Part shown: one piece after another, positions 29,432-37,706 of the stretch
Layout of the letters: every line of letters begins with the position of its first letter
Position numbering within the stretch: the stretch's first letter is position 1
Source: Halocatena marina
GTDB lineage: Archaea; Halobacteriota; Halobacteria; Halobacteriales; Haloarculaceae
Assembly (NCBI RefSeq): GCF_023276375.1
Contig: NZ_JALLPK010000002.1
Location: 372,001-436,000, forward strand
Length of the DNA stretch: 64,000 nucleotides
Direction: 5' to 3'
Notes under the pieces: generated by a model
What the model was told of the DNA's origin: nothing
The model's database searches: none
What the model saw: the letters and a program-made list of their open reading frames with translations, nothing else
Translations under genes and position numbers: made by a program

Positions 29432-29857
29432 TTAGTTTGGAGAACAGACGTGTATTGAGCTTCCAAGATATTTTTTCAGAACGTTATCAGCGTTAGTCGC
29501 GTTTCCGAACACTGTCGGCGGGGTGTCGAGTTCTTCGGTGATCGCTTCCTTCAGGGTGTCGAGATATGAAGACGTTGTCCGCAGTTCGCGGAACCTAATC
29601 TTCTCGATAGGAACACCGAGAGTGGTTTCCATTCGGCTGCGCATGTGAGGTTCGTCGTTTACCTCCCCGCGCCAGAGATTATCTCTGAAAAATAACCAAT
29701 CCTTTTCTCCGGGCGGGCTGGCAGGCTTAGACAGTAACGTCTCAAACGACTGTGGATCAAGTTGAACGTCAGTTTGTGGCTCAAGACGGAAACGAACTTT
29801 GAAGCGGTACGTTGCGGACAGGTCCTCATTCTCGTTCTGTCCTCCGGTTCCTGACAT
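29432..29857 (-). CDS. LWR-salt protein
   Basis: A 141-residue protein that I recognise as the haloarchaeal LWR-salt family from the segment FFRDNLWRGEVND (about residues 55-67), which contains the name-giving Leu-Trp-Arg. Function is unknown and the family is confined to Halobacteria as far as I know. It starts 3 nt after the stop of the pterin carbinolamine dehydratase gene, so the two form an operon. Confidence 0.75.
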   Translation of the reverse strand: MSGTGGQNENEDLSATYRFKVRFRLEPQTDVQLDPQSFETLLSKPASPPGEKDWLFFRDNLWRGEVNDEPHMRSRMETTLGVPIEKIRFRELRTTSSYLDTLKEAITEELDTPPTVFGNATNADNVLKKYLGSSIHVCSPN

Positions 29858-29860
29858 GGC

Positions 29861-30136
29861 TTATACGACATCGTCAAACCGTTCTGCAAGCGAGATATCC
29901 ATCTCCGTAATCCCACCAGCTTCATGGCTCGTCAGTCTGATCTCAACTTCTTGGTAACGTATCGTGATCTCGGGATGGTGAAACGCATCTTGTGCGATAC
30001 CACCGACCCCCGCCGCAAAGCCGACCCCATCGAGATAACCGTCGAATTCGTAGATTCGAACGATCTCGTCGTCATCGTGCTCCCACTGCTCTGGGAGCGA
30101 GCCCTCAATCTCTTCGTCGGTCAGTAGATCTGCCAT
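29861..30136 (-). CDS. 4a-hydroxytetrahydrobiopterin dehydratase (pterin carbinolamine dehydratase)
   Basis: A 91-residue protein of the PCD/DCoH family. The signature FHHPEITIRYQEVEIRLTSHEAGGITEMD is present in full, including the HHP and the later His used in catalysis. It dehydrates 4a-hydroxytetrahydropterin, regenerating the cofactor after aromatic amino acid hydroxylation; in archaea it may instead assist molybdopterin or folate-like metabolism. The formate dehydrogenase operon nearby makes the pterin link worth noting, though this is weak. Cotranscribed with the LWR-salt gene. Confidence 0.9.
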   Translation of the reverse strand: MADLLTDEEIEGSLPEQWEHDDDEIVRIYEFDGYLDGVGFAAGVGGIAQDAFHHPEITIRYQEVEIRLTSHEAGGITEMDISLAERFDDVV

Positions 30137-30208
30137 AACTGTATGAACGGATGGGAAATGGATAACGGTTGGGTGAACTGAGTAGGTATGCGCCAGTTGC
30201 CACCAAGA

Positions 30209-30628
30209 CTAATCGATGTACGCCGCTGCGTTCTCGTTCTCACCGTATTCTAATCGCTCGTTACATTTGTCGACGACTTCGGAGAATGATTCTATCTGCT
30301 GTCGTTCCATCGTTACTTGGATGCGCACGGCCGCAACGGACGCTTTCATGCATACTGAAAAGATGGTGATCATCAGCTCCGATGATTGATATCGTCTGTT
30401 TTGATTGCTTTCATCGGTTTCCGAAAATGATGGACGGGCTGGTAGTGGGTTGTCGCAATTGGGACAACGGAGCTGTTGCTGGTTCTCCGTTGCTTGCACG
30501 ATCCAATCACCATCGATCGAACTCTCGTGGTTACAGTTGGGACAGAAGAGAACACTCTTTCGACACGGTGGCTCTTGAGGCTGTCGAGTGTCGGGATTGG
30601 AGAGGCGAGGACTCTCTGTTTGAGGCAT
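30209..30628 (-). CDS. Zinc-ribbon protein, conserved in haloarchaea
   Basis: A 139-residue protein starting MPQTESPRLSNPD. A zinc ribbon CPNCNHESSIDGDW...CPNCDNPL (about residues 30-62) is its only clear domain, followed by a helical C-terminal part. The CPNCxHESSIDGDWIV pattern is familiar from haloarchaeal hypothetical proteins. No function known. Confidence 0.6.
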   Translation of the reverse strand: MPQTESPRLSNPDTRQPQEPPCRKSVLFCPNCNHESSIDGDWIVQATENQQQLRCPNCDNPLPARPSFSETDESNQNRRYQSSELMITIFSVCMKASVAAVRIQVTMERQQIESFSEVVDKCNERLEYGENENAAAYID

Positions 30629-30880
30629 CATTCGTACCTACGGTCAGGAGCGGTAAGGGCGTGTTGGCTGTAGACTCTTCTTTGATTACATAGACACTGT
30701 GATATGCCGGTTCATCTGTGACGAAGAGCACACCGAAGACTGACGAATTGTTGCCAGCGGTACAAACAATCCACAGTGATCTTACCGATTAACGTTATCG
30801 AATACAGGCTGCTGAAGGTTATTGAATAGTCTCTCAACCAGCTATGAGTGTCTGATTCGACAAGATTTGCTGTGTGTCAA

Positions 30881-31330
30881 TCAATTTGGTGCGTATCTCC
30901 CCCGAAGTTCCGATTCGTCGATAATGTGGTGTACCATTGCCTCACGAAGTTCGTCTTTCGATGCGCCAGCATCAAGGTCAGGTTCGGTATCGAGCGCGTA
31001 TAGCCGAAAGTGATAGGTATGCTCTTGATTCGGTGGGTTGGGCCCACCATATCCGTTTTCGCCGTAGTCGTTTCGCCCTTCGCGCACGTCGGAAGGCATC
31101 GTTCGTTCCTCAATTTCGGTAATACTTGGATCGATATTCCAGAGTATCCAATGGTCCCAAATTTTCCCGGCGGATTCTTGTGCATCTGGATCGTCCATCA
31201 CAAGCGCTAGCGAGACTGCATCAGCTGGTACGTCTCCGATAGTCAGTGGTGGATTTACGTTCTCCTTCTCGTATCCGTACCGTTCTGGTATTGATTCATC
31301 GTCATCAAATGCTGGACTAGACAAGTACAT
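30881..31330 (-). CDS. YbhB/YbcL family phosphatidylethanolamine-binding-like protein
   Basis: A 149-residue PEBP-family protein. Ligand-pocket motifs are present: LALVMDDPDAQ (about residues 42-52), WDHWILWNI (the WxHW block) and GPNPPNQEHTYHFRLYALD. Bacterial and archaeal members bind phosphate-containing or anionic ligands, and some have protease-inhibitor-like effects. No signal sequence. It stands alone, with about 250 nt on one side and 310 nt on the other. Confidence 0.9.
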   Translation of the reverse strand: MYLSSPAFDDDESIPERYGYEKENVNPPLTIGDVPADAVSLALVMDDPDAQESAGKIWDHWILWNIDPSITEIEERTMPSDVREGRNDYGENGYGGPNPPNQEHTYHFRLYALDTEPDLDAGASKDELREAMVHHIIDESELRGRYAPN

Positions 31331-31642
31331 CAGAAGCCACTTCGAACGGCAGCGCCGAGAGCGTTGTGCTTGGTCTACAATGTGTCTTCTGTTGAGGATA
31401 TCCCGTTCTGCTCACTCCCCGTGGTGAGGATTTATACTTTCGACGAATGGTGTACGGCTTTAACCACGCGTTTCGATGGGATGGCCACGCTTCTATTGGG
31501 ATTGAATCCAATTCTCTAGTCTTGCGTCTGAAGATCCACGTTTTCGATGTTTAAAACACAATAAAATTCACAATATCGTCCAACAATTCTCGCAGACACT
31601 GATCGACCAGATACGCTCTGAAATCACTCTCACATAGTGATG
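31331..31642. other. Intergenic region
   Basis: About 310 nt between the PEBP gene and the end of the interrupted DUF2267 gene. AT-rich in 31540-31630. It holds the PEBP promoter; nothing else recognised. Confidence 0.5.
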
Positions 31643-32068
31643 TTACTCCTGTCCGGGGTGCTCGTGTGCTTCTGCTAGCTCAAACAATTGATCGTACTCA
31701 TCAGATAACTGATCACGAATGTCATCGAGCTGCCCCTCTGTAACTGCGTCGTCAAGAACGTCTACGACGACTCGAGCGTGGGGTGCTGCCTCAGAAAGAT
31801 CGGAAGTACCATCTCCTTTGAGATTTTCATCTCGTTCCGCGACGCGCTCAAGGAATGCATCGAACCCAAACGGCTCGGTCGTTCCAGCGTGTTCTTCGAG
31901 GAATCGACCGAGCTCGTCAGAGAGCTGCGCCGCGAGATTTGTTGCTTCTCCTTCTTGAAGACGATCTCCAAGTGTCTAGGAGGTCGCTCGACTTGCACTG
32001 AGCGCTGCGCCACGAGCGGGTAGCTCGGCACGGTTCTGCACCTCGCCGATGAAAGTATCGTGATCCAT
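31643..32068 (-). pseudogene. DUF2267 family gene interrupted by an in-frame TAG
   Basis: The minus strand reads MDHDTFIGEVQNRAELPARG, then SRATS, a TAG codon at 31976-31978, and continues in the same frame through TLGDRLQEGEATNLAAQL, FLEEHAGTTEPFGFDAFLERV and LDDIRDQLSDEYDQLFEL to a TAA at 31643. Together this is a full-length DUF2267 protein (141 residues plus the interruption). DUF2267 proteins are small helical proteins of unknown function common in haloarchaea. The downstream 110 codons keep an intact acidic reading frame with no further damage, so the stop is recent, is read through, or is a sequencing error. Confidence 0.75.
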
Positions 32069-32279
32069 ACCTGTTTGTTGCGGTGGGCGATTCATGAAGA
32101 TTGGGTTAGCAGCAGTAAGCCCAATACAGAGCTCCAATGGACCAACAAGCGACAAAGATCCTCTTCTCGGACCAAAATAGTACACACAAAGAAACCGGTG
32201 ACGGTGCACTCATGATCTGGTACGATAGGGTCGTAATCACCGAACTCACAGAGTGGTCTGTCCGTTGTGAGTCTCCTCT

Positions 32280-32455
32280 GTCGCTTGGTTTGCGATACCG
32301 CATGGGGATTGAGGCAGGGTTTCCAATACAGGAGGGTGTAACTGATCCGATCGGGTGAGGCCCGAACTTGAGATGCATTCGATCAAGCACTGCGATCGTT
32401 TCGTTGATCTCATTTCCTCTCTACCGTCGGTCGCAATGAGGATGTCATCATACAT
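32280..32455 (-). pseudogene. Universal stress protein (UspA) remnant
   Basis: The minus strand opens with MYDDILIATDGREEM, the characteristic first strand and turn of UspA proteins, but then loses similarity within five codons. About 75 nt later, in a different frame, GSVTPSCIGNPASIPM resembles the C-terminal nucleotide-binding block and last strand of UspA. Roughly 100 residues between are missing, so this looks like an internal deletion plus a frameshift. The second match is weaker than the first. Confidence 0.5.
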
Positions 32456-32632
32456 ACTCGTTTGTCACGCTTCGAGCGTTGTATATGCACCGCCGATTGA
32501 ATCGTATCTGAATGAGGAGTCGATACTAGAGATCCTACATCAAAAAGTATCCTCGCTGAGCAACGGTGCATATATTTGCTCTGTGACGTTAGTGCACCAA
32601 CTCCGATCTGAGATCGCACAGGACCTAATCAG

Positions 32633-33589
32633 CTATGTGACTTCGGGGAGAATGTTTTCTTCGTAGAATTGGAAGAACGACGCTTGCTCTGGTCCGATCT
32701 GATGGACGTAGACGTGATCGTAGCCAGCATCGAATGCAGCCTCGATCGCATCGAGATGTGCCTCTGGATCGGGGTCCGTGATGATGGACCCGTTTGCAAT
32801 ATCCTCTTCGCTCACCATCTGGACGGCTTGCTCGAAGTGTGTCGGTGTCGGCAGCAGCGATCCGAGCTCTCCCGGTAGTGCCGATTGGGGCCAGTGTTTG
32901 TGTGCGGTTTGGATCGCTTCCTCCTCAGTTTCGGCATAACAGAGATGGAGCTGCGTGTAAGTCGGTCCGTCGCCCCCAGCAGCTTCGTATGTGTCGAGGA
33001 GATCGCCTTGCGGCCCGACGGCCCAGAATCCATCTCCCATTTGTCCCGCAGCCGCTGCTGTCCGGTCGCCGAACGCCGAGACGATAATTGGCGGGAGGTC
33101 TTCGGGTAGTGTGAATAGACGAGCGTTCTCGACGGTGTAGTATTCGCCGTAGTAACTCGTCTGTCCTCCTTCCCAGAGTGTGCGGATGATCTCGATCGCT
33201 TCTTCGAGCATTTCGAGACGGACCGAATGTGGGGGCCAGTGGTCCCCGAGGATGTGTTCGTTGAGTTTCTCACCCGTTCCAACCCCGAAGAAAAAGCGAT
33301 CGGGCAGCATCGTCGCTGTCGTTGCGGCGGCCTGAGCGATGATTGCTGGATGAATCCGCATGGTCGGACACGATACGCCGATCCCGATATCGAGTTCGTC
33401 GGTAGCATGGGCAATAGCGCCGAGAGTACTCCAGACGAATGGAGAGTGACCCTGCTGGCTGATCCACGGATGGTAATGATCTGAAATAGACGCGAAATCA
33501 AAGCCGGCCGCTTCGGCGCGTTGTGCTTGCCGAACGAGCGCGTTCGGGCCGTGTTCTTCGCTCGACAGCGTATATCCAATCTCGGTCAT
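32633..33589 (-). CDS. F420-dependent LLM-class oxidoreductase (TIGR03557 type)
   Basis: A 318-residue luciferase-like monooxygenase-fold enzyme. The segments SISDHYHPWISQQGHSPFVWSTLGAIA and FFGVGTGEKLNEHILGDHWPP are typical of the TIGR03557 subgroup related to F420-dependent glucose-6-phosphate dehydrogenase. It should use coenzyme F420 to oxidise or reduce an organic substrate I cannot specify. Full length; monocistronic, with a gap of about 185 nt upstream. Confidence 0.85.
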   Translation of the reverse strand: MTEIGYTLSSEEHGPNALVRQAQRAEAAGFDFASISDHYHPWISQQGHSPFVWSTLGAIAHATDELDIGIGVSCPTMRIHPAIIAQAAATTATMLPDRFFFGVGTGEKLNEHILGDHWPPHSVRLEMLEEAIEIIRTLWEGGQTSYYGEYYTVENARLFTLPEDLPPIIVSAFGDRTAAAAGQMGDGFWAVGPQGDLLDTYEAAGGDGPTYTQLHLCYAETEEEAIQTAHKHWPQSALPGELGSLLPTPTHFEQAVQMVSEEDIANGSIITDPDPEAHLDAIEAAFDAGYDHVYVHQIGPEQASFFQFYEENILPEVT

Positions 33590-33774
33590 GGATGTTCATC
33601 CCTCCAGCTTTCCTCGCATCGTAGCAAGCAATTCATATCTTTATGACTGTCCAGGAAATAAGAAAGATCTTGCCTTGCAGATTCGTGGTAGCAACGCCAG
33701 AACTGCGCTGATCCAACCGAATACGTGTGCAATTACCGACGTGATGTCTCTAGACAGGTAGAGGGCGAATAGCG

Positions 33775-34095
33775 TTAGTCTTCTGTCCAATACATCAGCT
33801 CATTTTTGGCTGCGTCGCAGTTGGGACATGCTGACGGAAGACCTTCATTGAGATGTCCCATCTCACCGCATTCTCCACAGCGCCACATGAGCTCTGCCTC
33901 GCCAAACTCGTGTCCCGAACGAACGTGCTCGATACTCAGTGCCTCGATGCCGTCGCGCATCGTAACGAACACACCATCGTCGTCGAGTCCTCGTACTTTT
34001 CCGACGGGCGTGCCGTCTTCCGTATACAGCGTCTGTCCGAACGATACTGTCCTCTCTTCACTGTTGTTTTCCGTTGCTTCTCCATGCTCACTCAT
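33775..34095 (-). CDS. Rubredoxin/zinc-ribbon small protein (DUF7130-like)
   Basis: A 106-residue protein starting MSEHGEATENNSEE. The N-terminal half is a PRC-like beta segment (YTEDGTPVGKVRGLDDDGVFVT), and the C-terminal half a rubredoxin-like zinc site WRCGECGEMG...CPNCDAAKNELMYW. This plan is common in haloarchaea. It may bind iron or zinc and act in oxidative stress or electron transfer, which is unproven. An upstream in-frame start would add ten residues. Confidence 0.7.
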   Translation of the reverse strand: MSEHGEATENNSEERTVSFGQTLYTEDGTPVGKVRGLDDDGVFVTMRDGIEALSIEHVRSGHEFGEAELMWRCGECGEMGHLNEGLPSACPNCDAAKNELMYWTED

Positions 34096-34345
34096 ATGAA
34101 TCCCTTCGACCGCCACACGTATCATTCCCGGTGCTTCTTCTGCAGTAATGTAACCGGTCTCGACTATCTATCGTCGTGATCAAGACCGCTGTCGAGCAAT
34201 GTGAGCGATCGGTTCCTTCGTTGACGAACTCGTCGTCGATTGGCTCGTAAACGATGCCACGTCTGGTGACCGGATAGGCCTGCTCTGCAACGCCGCGAGT
34301 GGCGGTATCGACGAGCAGGATGTTTATTCGTCTACCAAGGACGAT

Positions 34346-35221
34346 TCAGAATCGAAGTACGTCGACATCTTCGTCGGTACCGAGGTAGACGACATCAACC
34401 ATGTCGAGGAAGATGCCGTGTTCGAGAACGCCCGGAATATCAGTGAGCGCACCGGCGATCGCTGCGGTGTTGTCGAGTCCGCCAAAGTCACAGTCGAGCA
34501 CAAGGTTACCATTCGCCGTAAACACTGGCCCGTCTTTTCGTTCGGCCATTCGCAACGCGGGAGTACCGCCGATTTCGCGGACTCTCTCGGCGACGACCTC
34601 GCGCGCATCGGGCATCACTTCGACGGGTACCGGAAAGTCGAGTGGATCAGTGGCTTTGCCCTCGTCAGTGGCGATCACCAACTCCTCGGCCATTGCATCG
34701 ATCACCTTTTCGCGGGCGTGCGCTCCGCCACCGCCCTTGATCACGGTTGGTTCCTGCTCCGAATACTGGTCTGCGCCGTCGATTGTCACGTCGAGTGCTG
34801 TGACTGCATCGAGTCCAAGCACTGGAATACTAGCCTCTTTGGCCAGTTCGTGTGACTGCAACGAGGTGGCCACGCCACGGACGTTCTGCAACTCGCCCGT
34901 GCGGAGCAGGCGGCCGATTTCGGCGATCGCCCACGCGGTCGTGCTCCCGGTGCCGAGTCCGACGTCCATTCCGTCTTCGATGACTTCCTGAGCGGCGCGC
35001 TTGCCACCTCGACGCCGTCGCTCGTCAAAAACACCTTTCTCGCCGGTTTTGATCCGCCGTGGCGAAGGGATCACCTCAATGTGTTCGCGGATTTCTTCGG
35101 TTGTGAGTGAAACATCGTGCTCATCGAGACGCTCACGCGCCTGTGCAACAACAGTGGCTTCGGTCTCATCCCACGTACGTATCTCCGTGCCGTTGTCCGT
35201 GTAGGTGAATTCTGTTGCCAT
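34346..35221 (-). CDS. rpiA: Ribose-5-phosphate isomerase A with N-terminal extension
   Basis: A 291-residue protein. From about residue 70 it is RpiA, with the phosphate loop GLGTGSTTAWAI (88-99), DGADQYSEQEPTVIKGGGGAHAREK carrying the two Asp, Lys and Glu catalytic residues, and the end block LDCDFGGLDNTAAI. It interconverts ribose 5-phosphate and ribulose 5-phosphate. The family is usually 215-230 residues; the first 65 residues here are extra, acidic and of no recognised domain. Start at 35221; internal starts near residue 70 are not obvious. Roughly 200 nt downstream (34160-34340) the minus strand shows another coding-like stretch without a start codon. Confidence 0.88.
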   Translation of the reverse strand: MATEFTYTDNGTEIRTWDETEATVVAQARERLDEHDVSLTTEEIREHIEVIPSPRRIKTGEKGVFDERRRRGGKRAAQEVIEDGMDVGLGTGSTTAWAIAEIGRLLRTGELQNVRGVATSLQSHELAKEASIPVLGLDAVTALDVTIDGADQYSEQEPTVIKGGGGAHAREKVIDAMAEELVIATDEGKATDPLDFPVPVEVMPDAREVVAERVREIGGTPALRMAERKDGPVFTANGNLVLDCDFGGLDNTAAIAGALTDIPGVLEHGIFLDMVDVVYLGTDEDVDVLRF

Positions 35222-35442
35222 GGTTTGAAGACATTATTATACATACACTGTGAGCATTCACGTAATTCTGTGGCCTGCATAGTGATTGGTTCTCGTCCAA
35301 TCTATCTGACAATTAGTGATTCAACTAAATCAGACTAACAACATGTATTCGTCTTTGCTTCTTCTCACGTTCCAAGCTGATGTCATCAGCGTTCTATCTT
35401 CGCACAGGTAGTATGAAGTGGTTGGCAGGCGATACGTGTGCT

Positions 35443-35847
35443 ATGGCATCGATTCCATCAGACTTTCTGGACCTATTCGAACAGAAGACGTTTGCACACA
35501 TTGCAACACTGACGCCCGATGGTCTTCCGCATGTCACGCCGGTGTGGATCGATTACGATGAGGACGCTGATCGGTTACTTGTGAACACAGAGCGAGGCCG
35601 ACGAAAAGAACAGAACGTCCAGCATAGCCGCTCTGTTGGACTAAGTATGACAGACCCCGCAGACAGATATCGGGCTCTTTCGGTGCTCGGTACCGTCGAT
35701 GAAATCACCGAAGCGAACGCTCGTGAGCACATCGATACGCTTGCTCGACGATACACTGACGCTGATGAGTATCAGCCGCCTATTAGAACGTCGCGTGTCC
35801 TTCTCAAAATACGACCTGACGAAGTTATTCCCCATGGCGGTGGATGA
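35443..35847 (+). CDS. PPOX-class F420-dependent flavin/deazaflavin oxidoreductase
   Basis: A 134-residue split-barrel protein starting MASIPSDFLDLFEQ. The segment FAHIATLTPDGLPHVTPVWIDYD and RRKEQNVQHSRSVGLSMTDP follow the pattern of F420-dependent pyridoxamine-oxidase-like proteins. It would bind F420 or FMN and reduce a small molecule. The ATG at 35443 is preferred over one at 35380, because the extra residues are not conserved-looking. Stands alone. Confidence 0.82.
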   Translation: MASIPSDFLDLFEQKTFAHIATLTPDGLPHVTPVWIDYDEDADRLLVNTERGRRKEQNVQHSRSVGLSMTDPADRYRALSVLGTVDEITEANAREHIDTLARRYTDADEYQPPIRTSRVLLKIRPDEVIPHGGG

Positions 35848-36236
35848 TTAGGCCGCTTGTGGTTCGATCGACGCTTGTCCTGATTGGTGAAAACCGTACT
35901 CTTCCAAGCGCAAAAGAGGAATCGGGCGCGCGATTACCGCGTCTCTGACAGTGTCTTCCATAATCTTACTCTAATCGAGTGACTAAGATCTATTATACAT
36001 AATCTGATAGAATGATCCCAACAATCCATTCTAAGTCGGTGTCCTTTGACTACGATCTTAGGTTAATTTTTTGAGGGAACTATTTTTCTTCATGCTAATA
36101 GAGCGATGGTTAGTGATGTTCCCTGCTAGATATTCCTGTAATAATACAAGTCATTTCATATTACTATCTGCAGCTATGATGCCGTGATGGGTGGGTGAGT
36201 AGAAAGATTCTTGAGAGTGATCTACATAACTTCCAT
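35848..36236. other. Intergenic region
   Basis: About 390 nt, mostly AT-rich from 35960 to 36180. It should carry the promoter of the following membrane-protein gene. No other feature recognised. Confidence 0.5.
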
Positions 36237-36608
36237 ATGTCACTTCCACATAAACTGTCCTCTGGTCTTCTCATGGGTGGAATATTTTTTCTTATGATCA
36301 TACTCACAGTTGTCAGTGAGATCACCGGACTAGAAATTGCAATGCGGATGCTTATTATACTCGTTCCGTTTGGAGGCGTAGTTTTGGGGACAGTCAGCGC
36401 AGTAGAAGCGGAATCGAAGATCGAGATTGTTCCCGCTATCGTACTCGTTCTTAGTGCGGGTTTCGCTACCACGCTTGCAGTGAGAGGTGTGAACCCATTC
36501 GCAAATCGGCTCGTAGATATCGCTTTGATCAGCAGTGTCGCGGGGATCAGATACGGTCACTTCATTCAGCCCATCGTTAAAACTTCTCGACAATACATCA
36601 GCTACTAG
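36237..36608 (+). CDS. Small polytopic membrane protein
   Basis: A 123-residue protein starting MSLPHKLSSGLLMGG, with three or four predicted membrane helices and almost no soluble domain. It has no recognised family. A GTG 42 nt upstream is possible but would place polar residues ahead of the first helix. Function unknown; not clearly in an operon. Confidence 0.5.
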   Translation: MSLPHKLSSGLLMGGIFFLMIILTVVSEITGLEIAMRMLIILVPFGGVVLGTVSAVEAESKIEIVPAIVLVLSAGFATTLAVRGVNPFANRLVDIALISSVAGIRYGHFIQPIVKTSRQYISY

Positions 36609-37042
36609 CTACTTTGGTTGTTGATGGGTGATGAACTGATCGTCGAGCGCATAAGCTCATTCTCTGTCACTGGCCGACCAGCAGCGATACGAGCACATCA
36701 TTTGCAGTCTCAGACTTTGCTATGGATTAAAGACTCGAACTTGGCGACAGAAATGGTTGCTCACAATTGGTATTCTCTGTTGTTGTGGCGACATATTTAG
36801 AATTATGACACGATCTGGCGAAATCTTCACCTCACTCTCTAATCCACTCGGTACGTTTGATTTGGCGATCAACACGGGGCTCGATCGCTATCACACTAGT
36901 ATCGTTCGGCGGAATAGGAATTACGTACGCTATTGTTCTATCTGTATTGTAGATGTTGAGACGATCGACAGTCTGTTGTTTCACTTTTCTATTGGAGAAT
37001 GGAACAACCAACCGAACACCAAATCTACCTGATGGATCAGAA
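36609..37042. other. Intergenic region
   Basis: About 430 nt with no reading frame I trust. One frame around 36880-36950 gives a hydrophobic stretch that might be a remnant of a membrane protein, but without a start or family match I do not call it. Confidence 0.45.
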
Positions 37043-37240
37043 TCATTCCGGTAAAAACGTCACCGTCTCTTTGACGATTCGTTGCTTGTAGTTTTGAAAG
37101 GAGTGGTCTTCACCGATACGCTTGACTCCCTTTCCGTCCGGGCAGCGTTTAGAGCCATCAGAGCGGTCGGTTGCAACAATATGGACCCCGTCACTAACAT
37201 CGATATAGAAGGTGTCGGTGTCTGCTGATTGTGTGATCAC
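37043..37240 (-). CDS. Small hypothetical protein
   Basis: A 65-residue protein from a GTG start, with a beta-rich centre (FYIDVSDGVHIVATDRSDGSKRC) and a helical end. It is mildly acidic and has no recognised family. The main support is the protein-like composition and the open frame; it could be spurious. Confidence 0.35.
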   Translation of the reverse strand: MITQSADTDTFYIDVSDGVHIVATDRSDGSKRCPDGKGVKRIGEDHSFQNYKQRIVKETVTFLPE

Positions 37241-37370
37241 ATTTTACAATCAGATTATAGGTGACGCAAAACGGACACTTGCGATTGTCGAGATTTATCC
37301 TACCTCATACTTCATTGGCATCGAAATGAGAATTTATGTATGATTGAGGTTATATTCGGTATACGTAATA

Positions 37371-37700
37371 ATGAATTCGCCATCGATTGAGGCAACCCCT
37401 CTCCGGAAAACGTACGGGAACGAGGTTGCAGTGGACGACATATCACTGTCAATTCCAATGGGGACAGTTTACGGGTTCTTGGGACCGAACGGTGCAGGGA
37501 AAACGACGACGATGCGGTTGCTAACGGGATTGACACAGCCAACGTCTGGAAAGGTTCAGATTTGTGGAATCACCGTGAAAGATCGGCGTCAAATCGCATC
37601 CCATGTCGGTTATTTGCCCGAAACCCCGCCACTGTACGACGTGTTCAGCGCGCGCGAGCAACTTGATTATGTCGCAGCTCTCCGGAATCACTCGCACTGA
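37371..37700 (+). pseudogene. Truncated ABC transporter ATPase
   Basis: Starts MNSPSIEATPLRKTYGNEVAVDD and contains Walker A GPNGAGKTTTMRLLTGLTQPTSG and the Q-loop region SHVGYLPETPPLYDVFSAREQL, then ends at a stop after about 109 residues. The ABC signature, Walker B, D-loop and switch His are all absent, so it cannot hydrolyse ATP as a normal ATPase. The permease gene follows 6 nt later and is full length. A deletion of about 200 codons of the ATPase next to the permease start is the simplest explanation. Confidence 0.8.
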
Positions 37701-37706
37701 CGACCG

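Noticed and set aside
31976..31978. TAG as pyrrolysine in the DUF2267 gene
   Set aside because: Pyrrolysine is not known in haloarchaea and the position is not catalytic; recent mutation or error is simpler.
34160..34340. Coding-like minus-strand stretch after rpiA
   Set aside because: Acidic and protein-like (for example DTATRGVAEQAYPVTRRG) but lacks a start codon and any recognised family, so left as a possible remnant.
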